Positions 42,359 to 52,200 of a stretch of 64,000 bases of DNA are shown piece after piece. Both the position numbers and the translations under genes were made by a program. The stretch comes from Alphaproteobacteria bacterium (GTDB lineage: Bacteria > Pseudomonadota > Alphaproteobacteria > Caedimonadales > UBA1908). Location of the stretch: contig JACESU010000001.1 in assembly GCA_013911655.1 (NCBI GenBank), forward strand, positions 62,001 through 126,000, given 5' to 3'. Position 1 is the stretch's first letter; every line of letters begins with the position of its first letter. Below the pieces are notes generated by a model. The model was not told where the DNA came from. It ran no database searches and saw only the letters and a program-made list of their open reading frames with translations.

Positions 42359-42449
42359 TGGCGGAGGGAGCGGGATTCGAACCCGCGATACGGGATTACC
42401 GTATACACACTTTCCAGGCGTGCGCCTTCAACCGCTCGGCCACCCCTCC
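42359..42449 (-). tRNA. tRNA-Ser (anticodon GGA)
   Basis: On the minus strand the sequence starts GGAGGGGTGGCCGAGCGG and ends GGTTCGAATCCCGCTCCCTCC followed by GCCA. The acceptor stem pairs fully apart from one G-T, the T-loop is standard, and a long variable arm (TACGGTAATCCCGTA) marks a class II tRNA. The anticodon loop CTGGAAA gives GGA. CCA is encoded. Confidence 0.95.
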
Positions 42450-42489
42450 ACTGCCTCTTGTCTATAGAAATTTGATGAGAAAATCAAGG

Positions 42490-42526
42490 GGAGTCTTGTT
42501 TTTCTTTTGGGGTAAAACAAGACTCC
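42490..42526 (-). terminator. Hairpin terminator after flgH
   Basis: GGAGTCTTGTTTT (42490-42502) pairs perfectly with AAAACAAGACTCC (42514-42526) around an 11-base loop. It lies just past the flgH stop and ends the flgFGAH operon before tRNA-Ser. Confidence 0.65.
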
Positions 42527-42538
42527 GTTCAGATCCCC

Positions 42539-43306
42539 TTAAAACGGGGACAAGGCATTAAGAACCTGCTGGCCATAAGGGGGTTGCTGCATATCATCCA
42601 GCTGTCCACGACCGGCGTAAGAAAAGCGACCTTCGGCGATTTTTTCATAAGGGATCGTGTTGGCTGATGAGATATCTTCGGGTCTGACAATCCCTTGGAG
42701 GAGCATTTCACGGACTTCGTAGTTTACGCGCATTTCTTGACGTCCTGAAATCACAAAGTTGCCGTTTGGCAAGATTTGAATAACGGTTGCTGCCACCTTC
42801 ATATTAATTTTTTCGCTGCGGCTGATGGTGCCAACACCTGTATGACTTGGCTTGCTGCTAATTCCCACGAGGTTTGTCGCATCCACGCTCTTAGGTAAAA
42901 TTGAATCCAACTTCTTTTCATAACCAAAAAGGCCGGTGATGCCCGTTTTTTCACTTGTTGTACGGTTTCTCACGGTCGTATTGCTGATGTCAGCCTTATC
43001 GTCCACTTGGACAAGGACTGTCAGGATATCACCCACCCGGCTTGCACGCTGATCTTTGAAAAAGGTTCTAGCACCTGCCTGCCAAAGGGAATTCGGTTGT
43101 TGCGGGGATGGGGTGGGACTTGGCATGGGCATGGACACGGGTTGGTGGTCAGGCGTTCTTGTGGGATCCTGGATATGGGTAATCACGGGAAGCTCTCCCA
43201 CGCGGGATATTTGATCGACCGTCTGGCATCCCTCTAGGAGAAGCAGACTTGTCAGAAGTCCAACAGCGCGCGTAGCGTTTTGAGAGGACAAAACATAAAA
43301 CGTCAT
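42539..43306 (-). CDS. flgH: Flagellar L-ring protein FlgH
   Basis: A 255-residue lipoprotein with lipobox LLEGC after a hydrophobic leader. It contains FlgH signatures: SLWQAGARTFFKDQRASRVGDILTV at about 87-111 and a C-terminal GRGQLDDMQQPPYGQQVLN. It forms the outer-membrane L ring around the flagellar rod. Its ATG overlaps the flgA stop (ATGA). Confidence 0.95.
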   Translation of the reverse strand: MTFYVLSSQNATRAVGLLTSLLLLEGCQTVDQISRVGELPVITHIQDPTRTPDHQPVSMPMPSPTPSPQQPNSLWQAGARTFFKDQRASRVGDILTVLVQVDDKADISNTTVRNRTTSEKTGITGLFGYEKKLDSILPKSVDATNLVGISSKPSHTGVGTISRSEKINMKVAATVIQILPNGNFVISGRQEMRVNYEVREMLLQGIVRPEDISSANTIPYEKIAEGRFSYAGRGQLDDMQQPPYGQQVLNALSPF

Positions 43307-44079
43307 GACCGATTTCCTTCTAGGGTTTGGGCAAGGCGCATGGGCCGTTCGATTTCAACGCGTTTGTGATCCACGACGATCCCATGAAGGGTGCGTTTAC
43401 TCATGGGATTGAGGACCCGGATACGCTGTCCTTTTTCACCTTGTTCAAGGGCTGTTCCTTCTAGGTCTAAAGAAATTTTGGCATCTTGAACGGTAATTAG
43501 GACAGCTTCACCCCGTTTGACGAGAAGGGGCTTTTCCACATCCGTATGACGCAGGGGCGCTCCGACTTTAAGGGTATGAGCGCGCACCACGCACCCTAAG
43601 ATATCTTCAGTTTTTGTCAAAGTTGTGCGCGAGAGCTTGCGAAGGGTGATCTTTTTCCAGGTAAGATCTTGCTCTGTGATGGCCTCGCCTGGTGCTGGCA
43701 GGCGCCGAAGCACCGGAATTTCTTTGACAGGATAGAATGTTCCGCTAATCGGAAAGGACTCCCTTAGTGAGGGGGCTCGTACAAGGGCCGTAAAGTGTAC
43801 GCCGTCTTTTTCAGGCGCGAAGTCAGAGATTGAGGCGCTTTCAAGGGTGTCTTGGGAAAGGGGGATGGTGCGCGCATCGAGGGTGATTTCGACGTCTTGA
43901 TCCATCATCTCGCGCGCGGCTTCTTGCACAAGGGGGGCCAAGTCGCAGGCGCTAAGACCCAAAGCCGTTTCTTGAAAAGAAGGCCCACTGGGGGTGTCCA
44001 TATCTTGAAGCGTGCGGTAAGCATGCGCTCCTTCCCAAGAAAACCCTAGCATAAAGATTAAAGAGACTTTTTTCATCAC
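43303..44079 (-). CDS. flgA: Flagellar P-ring assembly chaperone FlgA
   Basis: A 258-residue protein with a signal peptide (about 1-20, ending AHAY) and a C-terminal SAF domain (RRLPAPGEAITEQDLTWKKI, then GCVVRAHTLKVGAPLRHTDV and the closing RVLNPMSKRTLHGIV). It assists P-ring assembly in the periplasm. It is 7 bp downstream of flgG and overlaps flgH. Confidence 0.93.
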   Translation of the reverse strand: MMKKVSLIFMLGFSWEGAHAYRTLQDMDTPSGPSFQETALGLSACDLAPLVQEAAREMMDQDVEITLDARTIPLSQDTLESASISDFAPEKDGVHFTALVRAPSLRESFPISGTFYPVKEIPVLRRLPAPGEAITEQDLTWKKITLRKLSRTTLTKTEDILGCVVRAHTLKVGAPLRHTDVEKPLLVKRGEAVLITVQDAKISLDLEGTALEQGEKGQRIRVLNPMSKRTLHGIVVDHKRVEIERPMRLAQTLEGNRS

Positions 44080-44086
44080 ACGCTCC

Positions 44087-44875
44087 TTATGCCAGGGAAT
44101 TCAGCTGTTTTTCCATCTCGTCAGCCGTTTTTGCAGACTTCGAATTCATTTCAAAAGCGCGCTGGGCTTCAATCAAATCCGTAATCGCCTTAACCGAGTT
44201 CACGTTGGAGCCTTCATACCAATGCTGTAAAAGCTTGCCAAAGCCGTCCGTGTTGGGCGTTCCCGTAATGGGAGTGCCGGACGATGCTGTCTCTAAGAAC
44301 ATGTTGTTATCAAGGGCCTCTAAGCCTGCGGGGTTCGCAAAAGTCGCAAGTTCCAATTGGCCAATACTTTGAGGGGTAGGGTTTCCAGGAATTTTCACAA
44401 ACACCTCGCCAGCGGCATTGACTTTCACCCACTGGGCGTCTGTGGGAACAGTAATTCCAGGGGAAACAGTGTTTCCTTCATGGGTCACAATGATGCCCGT
44501 TTCATTGAGCTCAAAGGTACCGGCCCGGGTATAAGCAATGTCACCAGATGGCAAGGTGACTTGAAAAAATCCAGGTCCTTGGATCATGATGTGATAAGGG
44601 TTATCTGTTTGAACGGGGGTGCCAGGTGTGAGAATGGGGCTGACTGCTTGCATTTGCACACCAAGCCCGATTTGCACGCCTACGGGAACCCGCTCGCCCG
44701 TCGTTGCCGTGAGAGAGCCCACACGGGTTTTATCGATGGACATGAGCGTTGAAAAAAGAGCAACCTTTTCTTTGAACGCCGTTGTTTTCATGTTGGCAAT
44801 GTTGCCAGTGACGACGTTGGTGAGGCCTTGCATGGCTTCCATTCCGGTGGCGGCGTTTCCAAGTGCGATGGACAT
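44087..44875 (-). CDS. flgG: Flagellar distal rod protein FlgG
   Basis: A 262-residue protein with the FlgG N-terminus (ALGNAATGMEAMQGLTNVVTGNIANMKTT) and C-terminus (SNVNSVKAITDLIEAQRAFEMNSKSAKTADEM), which pack together in the rod. Length is usual for FlgG. It follows flgF by 24 bp. Confidence 0.95.
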   Translation of the reverse strand: MSIALGNAATGMEAMQGLTNVVTGNIANMKTTAFKEKVALFSTLMSIDKTRVGSLTATTGERVPVGVQIGLGVQMQAVSPILTPGTPVQTDNPYHIMIQGPGFFQVTLPSGDIAYTRAGTFELNETGIIVTHEGNTVSPGITVPTDAQWVKVNAAGEVFVKIPGNPTPQSIGQLELATFANPAGLEALDNNMFLETASSGTPITGTPNTDGFGKLLQHWYEGSNVNSVKAITDLIEAQRAFEMNSKSAKTADEMEKQLNSLA

Positions 44876-44899
44876 TGGGTTTCCTTTCTTCTTACTTTT

Positions 44900-45625
44900 T
44901 TAAGCGGCTGGCGCTATTTTTATAAGTTGTTGATTCATGGCGCTTTCAAGCTTGCTATGCTGTTCTAGGTAATTTTGAACCTGTTGAAAGGACCGTAATA
45001 GCGACATCAGTTTTGTTGTTTCTGCAACAGAATTGACGTTAGAGGCTTCAAAACCCCGTTGTAAAATTTTTGCGTCAGTGTTTTGAATGGGTGCTTGATC
45101 TGTGTTGAAAAGCGTGCCGGCCTCTTCTTTAAGGGCGCTATCATCGGCAAAGGTGAAAATAGCCAGCTGCCCCAAATCATTGACACCGTCAGAGTATGTG
45201 CCGTCATGACCTAAGGAAATTTGGAATACATCATCGGGGATGACGATAGGGCCATTACCCGCATCCATGACAGGATACCCTTCGACGGTGGTAATTTGGT
45301 TGTTGGCATCCCGCACAAAGGCGCCGTTTCGTGTGTAACGAATACCGTTTGGTGTTTGTACGGCAAAATATCCTTCTCCCTCGATATAGGCGTGATATTG
45401 ATCACCCGTATTCTTAAAAGAGCCAAGTGTATTGTCACGAATGGTCGCAAGGTCCTGAACAAATGAATAATCCTGCGCCGCACTTTTTTTAACAGGAGCC
45501 TCGTTAAAAACCATGAGTTTTGTTTTAAAGCCCCCGGTTTGGAGGTTGGCAATGTTATGGGTGACAACGTCAACGTCACGTTGAATGGCGGTTTGCATGG
45601 AAAGGGCCACATCCCGAGATAACAT
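44900..45625 (-). CDS. flgF: Flagellar proximal rod protein FlgF
   Basis: The start is ATG 45625, with AAGGAG eight bases upstream; the frame stays open to 45664. The 241-residue protein has the rod-protein N-terminal helix (DVALSMQTAIQRDVDVVTHNIANLQT) and C-terminal helix (ASNVNSVAETTKLMSLLRSFQQVQNYL). It is the first gene of the flgF-flgG-flgA-flgH operon. Confidence 0.93.
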   Translation of the reverse strand: MLSRDVALSMQTAIQRDVDVVTHNIANLQTGGFKTKLMVFNEAPVKKSAAQDYSFVQDLATIRDNTLGSFKNTGDQYHAYIEGEGYFAVQTPNGIRYTRNGAFVRDANNQITTVEGYPVMDAGNGPIVIPDDVFQISLGHDGTYSDGVNDLGQLAIFTFADDSALKEEAGTLFNTDQAPIQNTDAKILQRGFEASNVNSVAETTKLMSLLRSFQQVQNYLEQHSKLESAMNQQLIKIAPAA

Positions 45626-45827
45626 AACGAACACTCCTTGAGCTACATCTCTATCTGCCCTCAATTATGCAGGATGTGTGCCAAGTGGCTCTGAGCGATT
45701 AGAAACGCATGATTTTATCCACGGCGTTGCCTCTAAAATCGCCTTTTATGAAAAAACTTTTGACTAAGCTCGCAGATCATGGCAAGGCCTTTTTAGGAAG
45801 TATTTTTTAAAAGAATAGGAGTCATTA

Positions 45828-46100
45828 ATGACCACAAAGCCAGAGCTCGGCACAAAGCGTAGTTGCCGCAAGTGCAGCGCGCCTTTTTATGATCTTAATA
45901 AAGATCCCATGACCTGTCCAAAGTGCGGAAAAACATTCCAAGCAGAAGAGTTTACCTCAAAATATGTGGCCAAGGGCCGCGCGCAAAAACCAGAAGTGAC
46001 TGTAGATGAAGTCTTCGAACTTGAGATGGAAGAAGACGATGAGGTCCTGGACGCCGATGAAGAAGAACTGATCGAGACTGAAACCAGAGAAGACGAATAA
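45828..46100 (+). CDS. TIGR02300 family zinc-ribbon protein
   Basis: A 90-residue acidic protein. Residues 10-37 contain two CxxC pairs (CRKC, CPKC) around the APFYDLNKDP motif that defines TIGR02300, a family restricted mainly to Alphaproteobacteria. The second half is strongly acidic (EMEEDDEVLDADEEELIE). Function is unknown. AGGAG precedes ATG 45828, and a strong terminator follows. Confidence 0.92.
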   Translation: MTTKPELGTKRSCRKCSAPFYDLNKDPMTCPKCGKTFQAEEFTSKYVAKGRAQKPEVTVDEVFELEMEEDDEVLDADEEELIETETREDE

Positions 46101-46121
46101 GTTTGGTCTGCTTGTAAGATA

Positions 46122-46150
46122 AAAAAGGGGGGCTTGTGGCCCCCCTTTTT
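46122..46150. terminator. Bidirectional terminator between the TIGR02300 gene and gap
   Basis: AAAAAGGGGGGC (46122-46133) and GCCCCCCTTTTT (46139-46150) form a perfect 12-bp stem with a TTGTG loop. Terminal T tracts in both directions serve the convergent genes on either side. Confidence 0.93.
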
Positions 46151-46152
46151 CG

Positions 46153-47160
46153 TTACAGGTGTTTGGCCATGGCGGCGGCAGTGTCAAGCATTCGGTTGGA
46201 AAAACCCCACTCGTTATCGTACCACGCAGCCACGCGCACAAAGGTCCCCCCAATGACCTGAGTTTCCAGGGCGTCCACAATGCTGCTGTGGGTGTCATGG
46301 TTAAAGTCAGCCGAAACAAGGGGCGCGTCCTCATAACGCAAAATGCCCGCAAGACTCCCTTCCGCTGCGGTTTTTAGCGCGTTATTCACGTCCTCAACGG
46401 TGGTGGGGGTACGGCTGACAAATTTAAAGTCGACAAAAGAAACGTTAGAGGTCGGTACCCGTACGGCGGCACCGTCAATTTTTCCAGAAAGCTCAGGCAA
46501 GACCAGTCCCACCGCGCGCGCTGCCCCCGTAGAGGTTGGGATCATGGACAAGGTTGCGGCCCGTGCCCGGCGCAGGTCCGAGTGCCCCGTATCCACAAGA
46601 CGCTGATCGCCTGTAAAGGCGTGGATGGTCGTCATAAAGCCTTGTTCAATGCCAAGGGCTTTGTGAAGCACTTGAGCCACGGGAGCAAGGCAGTTCGTTG
46701 TGCAGGACGCGTTGGAAACAATCACTGTTTTGTCAGAAAGAACGTGGTGGTTAACGCCAAACACGATGGTTGCGTCCACGCCAGTGGCAGGTGCTGAAAT
46801 CAGCACTTGCTTCGCGCCCGCGCTTAAGTGGGCAGCCGCTTCTTCTTTTTTCGTAAACCGGCCAGAGCATTCCAGAACGATGTCAACACCAAGGTCTTTC
46901 CAAGGAAGCTCAGCAGGTTTTGGCACCGAGAGCATGGCGATCTTATGACCATTAAGGTGAAACGTCGTGTCTTCAAGGCGCATGTCATGGGACACGGTGC
47001 CGTGTACCGAGTCATACTTGAACAAGTGAGCGTTGGTCGCAGGCGGCGTTAAATCGTTGATGGCGACAATCTCAAGATCGACATCTTTTCGTTCACAAAG
47101 GGCGCGTAGGACAAGGCGTCCAATGCGTCCAAAACCATTAATGGCAATACGTGTTCCCAT
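46153..47160 (-). CDS. gap: Glyceraldehyde-3-phosphate dehydrogenase
   Basis: A 335-residue enzyme with the NAD-binding start [18 protein letters not shown] and the active-site [12 protein letters not shown] (catalytic Cys in the first SC). It oxidises glyceraldehyde-3-phosphate with phosphate and NAD in glycolysis. It lies 17 bp downstream of tkt on the same strand, a common alphaproteobacterial pairing. Confidence 0.97.
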   Translation of the reverse strand: MGTRIAINGFGRIGRLVLRALCERKDVDLEIVAINDLTPPATNAHLFKYDSVHGTVSHDMRLEDTTFHLNGHKIAMLSVPKPAELPWKDLGVDIVLECSGRFTKKEEAAAHLSAGAKQVLISAPATGVDATIVFGVNHHVLSDKTVIVSNASCTTNCLAPVAQVLHKALGIEQGFMTTIHAFTGDQRLVDTGHSDLRRARAATLSMIPTSTGAARAVGLVLPELSGKIDGAAVRVPTSNVSFVDFKFVSRTPTTVEDVNNALKTAAEGSLAGILRYEDAPLVSADFNHDTHSSIVDALETQVIGGTFVRVAAWYDNEWGFSNRMLDTAAAMAKHL

Positions 47161-47177
47161 GAATATTCCTCCTTATG

Positions 47178-49190
47178 TTATGCGGTTGATGCAAGATAAG
47201 ACGTCACCGCGTCTGTAATGGCGGGCGCCGTGAGACCAAAGTGAGCATAGAGATCCTGGTAAGGAGCTGACGCGCCAAAGGTATCAATCCCAAAGATAAG
47301 GCCGTCTTCGCCCACATAGCGCTCCCATCCCCAAGAAGACGCAGCCTCAATGGCCACACGTAGCGTATGGGGGGCAAGGACGCTTGTCCGGTACGCCTTG
47401 GAAGTCTGATCAAAGCGCAGCGTGCACGGCATGGAAACAAGACGTGTCCCGATGCCTTTTTCCTCAAGGGCTGCGCGTACGGCTGCCGCAATACTGACCT
47501 CGGATCCTGTGGCAATCAAAGTAACTTTATGGTCTTTGGTTGCTTCTTCGAGAATATAGGCGCCTTTTTGTGAAAGGTTTTCTTTTTCACGGCGCAAGGT
47601 CGGTAGCGCTTGCCTTGTAAGCGCCATCACAGAAGGCCCTTGATAAGTGAGGGCCATTTCCCAACAGTCGGCTGCCTCGAGGCAGTCAGCAGGACGCAGC
47701 ACTTGGAGGCCAGGGATGGCTCGCAAGCTTGAGAGATGCTCGATGGGTTGATGGGTGGGGCCGTCTTCGCCAAGACCGATTGAATCGTGAGTCATCACAT
47801 GAATGACACGCTGCTTCATAAGGGCAGCCAGACGAATGGCAGGGCGGCAGTAATCTGAGAACACAAGAAAGGTCCCACTATAGGGCACAAAGCCACCATG
47901 GAGAGCAAGCCCGTTCATGGCAGCTGCCATGGCGTGCTCTCTGATGCCATAGTGAAGATACCGCCCAGAAAAATCCTGGGGCGTCACTCCCTTCATTCCC
48001 TTGGCAAGGGTGTTGTTCGACCCCGTGAGGTCCGCAGATCCCCCTAAAAGTTCGGGCAAGGTTGGGACGAGCACGTCGAGAACTTTTCCGGAGGATTGTC
48101 GCGTGGCAAGGGAGGGCTTGTCCTCAAGGAACTGGTCTTTAAGGGCGTCAAGAGCTTGTGTCCAGCTGGGGGCAAGGGTTCCGGACATCCGGTCAGAGAA
48201 ATTCTTTTTTAAACGCGCGTCCATTTTCTCAAACCGGTCTTGCCAGGCATGATAAACGGGGAAGACGCGGTCTGTGAGTTTTTTTTGCCAGTGTTGCACA
48301 AGGCTTTGAGGAATTTCAAAGGGTGCGTGATGCCATCCAAGGGCTTCGCGGGCGGCTTCGATTTCGGCGGCCCCCAAGGGAGAGCCGTGTGTGTCAGAGG
48401 TTCCTTGCTTTTTGGGCGCTCCTTTTCCAATGGTCGTGCGGCACGCAATAAGGGTGGGCTTTGTGGCCGTCTGGGCGCGGGCAAGGGCCGCCTCAATCTG
48501 CGCGAAATCGTGGCCATCGATGCGCTCAGCTTGCCAGCCAGCTGCCTCAAAACGGGCCAGGGTATCTTCGCTGGTGGAAAGGTCTGTGCCGCCGTCGATG
48601 GAAATATGGTTATCGTCAAACAGCACAATAAGGCGCGAAAGGTTTAAGTGACCTGCCAAGGTGATCGCCTCTTGGCTGATGCCTTCCATCAGGCATCCGT
48701 CACCTGCAATCACATAAGTATGGTGCGACATCAATGTGTCAGGAAATTCTTGGGCGAGGAGCTTTTCGCCGAGTGCCATGCCAACCGCCGTGGCAAGGCC
48801 TTGACCCAAGGGGCCCGTAGTGGTTTCAATACCGGCTGTGGGGTGATACTCAGGGTGGCCGGCTGCCAGGCTTCCAAGAGAGCGGAAAGACTTAAGCGTT
48901 TCAAGGGATATTTCCTTGTATCCGCTCAAGTAATTAAGGCCATATAGCAACATAGAGCCGTGTCCAGCCGATAGCACAAAACGGTCACGGTCAGGCCACA
49001 AAGGGTCATGTGGATTGATTTTTAAAAATTTTGTAAAAAGGACAGTTGCCACATCGGCCATGCCCATGGGCATGCCGGGATGTCCTGATTTTGCTTTTTC
49101 AACGGCGTCAGCGGCTAAAAACCTAAGCGCTGTGGCGGCTTCTTTAAGAAAGGATGATTCCTGTTCGGATGGATGGGGGTGCTGGTGCAT
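47178..49190 (-). CDS. tkt: Transketolase
   Basis: A 670-residue enzyme of usual length, with an early KSGHPGMPMGMADVATVLF, the thiamine-diphosphate motif starting GDGCLMEGISQEA (about 163), and the pyrimidine domain (VPYSGTFLVFSDYCRPAIR, then HDSIGLGEDGPTHQPIEHL). It moves two-carbon units in the pentose phosphate pathway. It is probably co-transcribed with gap. Confidence 0.97.
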   Translation of the reverse strand: MHQHPHPSEQESSFLKEAATALRFLAADAVEKAKSGHPGMPMGMADVATVLFTKFLKINPHDPLWPDRDRFVLSAGHGSMLLYGLNYLSGYKEISLETLKSFRSLGSLAAGHPEYHPTAGIETTTGPLGQGLATAVGMALGEKLLAQEFPDTLMSHHTYVIAGDGCLMEGISQEAITLAGHLNLSRLIVLFDDNHISIDGGTDLSTSEDTLARFEAAGWQAERIDGHDFAQIEAALARAQTATKPTLIACRTTIGKGAPKKQGTSDTHGSPLGAAEIEAAREALGWHHAPFEIPQSLVQHWQKKLTDRVFPVYHAWQDRFEKMDARLKKNFSDRMSGTLAPSWTQALDALKDQFLEDKPSLATRQSSGKVLDVLVPTLPELLGGSADLTGSNNTLAKGMKGVTPQDFSGRYLHYGIREHAMAAAMNGLALHGGFVPYSGTFLVFSDYCRPAIRLAALMKQRVIHVMTHDSIGLGEDGPTHQPIEHLSSLRAIPGLQVLRPADCLEAADCWEMALTYQGPSVMALTRQALPTLRREKENLSQKGAYILEEATKDHKVTLIATGSEVSIAAAVRAALEEKGIGTRLVSMPCTLRFDQTSKAYRTSVLAPHTLRVAIEAASSWGWERYVGEDGLIFGIDTFGASAPYQDLYAHFGLTAPAITDAVTSYLASTA

Positions 49191-49217
49191 GGGACCCTCT
49201 TAAAAGATAAGAAAACT

Positions 49218-49248
49218 GATCCCACAATGCCTGAGGCAATGCGGGATC
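49218..49248 (-). terminator. Hairpin terminator after the NAD-GDH gene
   Basis: GATCCC-AC-AATGCC pairs with GGCAAT-GC-GGGATC as an imperfect stem with two mismatches. On the minus strand it is followed by a T-rich stretch (AGTTTTCTTATCTTTT). It separates the dehydrogenase gene from tkt. Confidence 0.6.
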
Positions 49249-49267
49249 GTCAAGGATAAGTCTCTTT

Positions 49268-52200
49268 CTAAGATTGACTCAGAAGACGAAGTTCTCTTGT
49301 GGCGACAGTCAGGGTTGCGACGTCCTGGCACCGCGCGATGTTGGCCTCTAAGAACATCCGGTCAAGGCGTGTAACGGCCTCGGTATGATCAATTTCAAAC
49401 TGAGCCATAAGGGCCTTGCCCCCATCTTCAAGGGCTTTGGAATTTTCATGGGCAAGAGAAATGACGCGCAAGGTCAAATCGCTTTGATAATTATAAAGAT
49501 CTTCTAGAAGGCCCATGAGCTGTTGATTGGTCCAAGTGGAGGTTGTGACGATCCCCCTGACTTGTGCCCTGATTTTACCAAAGCTAAAACGACTTCCTAG
49601 ATGGAAATAAAGGGTGCCTATCTCTCGCATGGTAAAGCCTGTGGCAGAAGCAAGCAACACAATGTTGGGAGAGTTGGCCGCAATGGCAAGCAGCGCGCAT
49701 CTTTCTGCAAAAGCATGTTCGATGCCAAAATTCTGATAAAAGACAACTGTTTGCGCAAGCTTATCCTCGCCTTCTGCGTCTAGGCAGTCGGTGAGATCCC
49801 CAAGGAATGCCCCAACCCCAATGGACAAATCATGGACCAGATCAGAAAGGAGTCCCTCCAAAGGATAGTGGGTCAAAAGCCAGATGGTGGTCCGCTTTAG
49901 AACTTTCAAAAGCTCGCGGTAAACGCGTGTCTGTTGGACTGCGTCAATTTTACCGTCGTAAGATTCAAGTTCTTCAAAAAATCCTTCAAAGTTAAACACT
50001 TCCATAGCAAGAAAGTAAGCTTTGAAGATCATGGGAAGAGATTTTCCTGTTTTATCTTGAACCTCATAGACAAAAGCTGCCCCCATGTGGTTCACAACTT
50101 CGTTAACAATAATCGTGGCAACAATCTCGTCCCGCAAGGGGTGAGAGAGAATATCAAGGGCGTAGTCCGCGCGCATGAGATCGGGGAAATAGGAGAGGAG
50201 CCTTCCTTCAAAGAAGGGATCCTTCACAAGATCCATGGTCAAAAGATCAGCGTAAAGCTGAATTTTCGAGTACGCTAGTAGTACCGCAAGCTCTGGCCTG
50301 ACAAAAGACCTTCCAGAGGTCTGCATTTCAGCCAGGGTGTTATCATCGGGCAAGTATTCAAGGGCGCGGTCAAGGCGACCAAGACTTTCAAGCTTTCGAA
50401 TGAGGCGAACTTTTTGGTCAAAAACTTCAGTGCCCGAAGATTCCATAACACTCAGGCACAGGTTTTGCTTGTAGTTATCACGTAAAACAAGCTCAGAGAC
50501 GTTTTGTGTCATGCTCTCAAGCAAAGTATTACGCTTTTCTAGAACAAGGCGGTTTTTCGCCATGACGGTACCAAGCAAAATCTTGATGTTGACCTCATGG
50601 TCAGAGCAGTCAACGCCGGCCGAGTTATCAATGGCGTCTGTGTTAATGCGTCCATGAAGGCGTCTTGCAAATTCGATACGTCCGAGGTGCGTCACACCGA
50701 GATTGGCGCCTTCTGCAATGACGCGGCAGCGCAAATCCTTGGCATTTACGCGAAGGGGGTCATTGTTGCGATCCCCCACATCGGCGTTGCTTTCTTGGCT
50801 GGATTTGACATAAGTGCCAATGCCCCCAAACCACAAAAGATCCGTGTGGTAGGTCATAAGCGCCCTGATTAAATCTTGGGGGCTGACCATGGGGCGGGGC
50901 AAGGAAAGCATTTCTTGGATTTCTGGGGTCAGGTTAATGACTTTTGAACGCCGTTCATAAATGGCGCCTCCGGGTGAGAGAAGAGTCGGGTCATAGTCGG
51001 CCCAAGAAGAGCGCGGCAAATTAAAAAGGCGTGCGCGCTCAAGATAGCTTTTCTGGGCGTCTGGATTGGGGTCCACAAAGATATGAGCATGGTTAAAGGC
51101 GCCCACGAGGCGAATGTGGGGAGAGAGAAGCATTCCGTTCCCAAACACATCTCCGGACATGTCACCAATGCCCACCACGGTAAAATCAGTGGTGTCCACA
51201 TTAAGGCCCAGTTCACGGAAGTGTTTGCGAACGGACTCCCAGGCCCCCTTGGCGGTGATGCCCATTTTTTTGTGGTCATAGCCCGCTGACCCGCCCGAGG
51301 CAAACGCATCAGAAAGCCAGAAACCATACTCCTGGGACACAGCGTTAGCATAGTCTGAGAATGTCGCCGTCCCCTTGTCGGCGGCGACCACCAGGTAAGG
51401 GTCATCTGCGTCATAACGAAGCACTTGAGCTGGCGGCACAATCTCATGATTGACAAGATTGTCTGTGATATCAAGCAATCCTCGAATCATGGTTTGATAG
51501 CAGGAAACTGAAATCTGTTGAATTTCTTCCCTAGAAAGACCATCAAGGTCTTTCTTCACGATAAAGCCGCCCTTAGATCCTACGGGCACAATGACGGAAT
51601 TTTTCACCATCTGAGCTTTCATAAGGCCAAGGACTTCCGTGCGGAAGTCTTCATGGCGATCGGACCAGCGAATGCCGCCACGTGCCACGCGTCCTCCACG
51701 CAGGTGCACGGCCTCCATGTCTTGGGCGTACACGTAAATTTCATACAGTGGACGCGGCAAAGGCATCTCCATGAGCGCGGCGCAGTCGAACTTGAAAGAG
51801 ATGAAGGGTTTTACTTTGCCGGCATCGTCCGTGCGGAAATAGTTGGTGCGAAGGGTGGAGAGAATCGCATTCAAATAACGTCGTAAAATGCGATCTTCGT
51901 CTTGATTGTCGACGCCGTCAAGGGCCTTTAGGATGCTTTCAATAAGATCAGCATTACCTGAGGTGCATGTTGGGTCAAAGCGTGCTTCGAAAAGCTCGAC
52001 CAGAAGGCGTGTGATGTCCGCGTGTCGGACAAGAGTCATTTGGACAAACGGGGCGCTGTAGGTCATCCCAAGCTGCTTCAGGTAGTGAGCATAAGCTCGG
52101 ATAAGAGAGCATTGACGCCAGGTCAGATCTGCCGCCAACACCAGGCGGTTAAATCCATCATCTTCGGTTTGTTTGGTATAAACAGCTGTAAACGCCTGTA

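Noticed and set aside
42287-42475. ORF of 62 codons across tRNA-Ser
   Set aside because: It runs through repeat B and antisense to the tRNA, so it is a chance frame.
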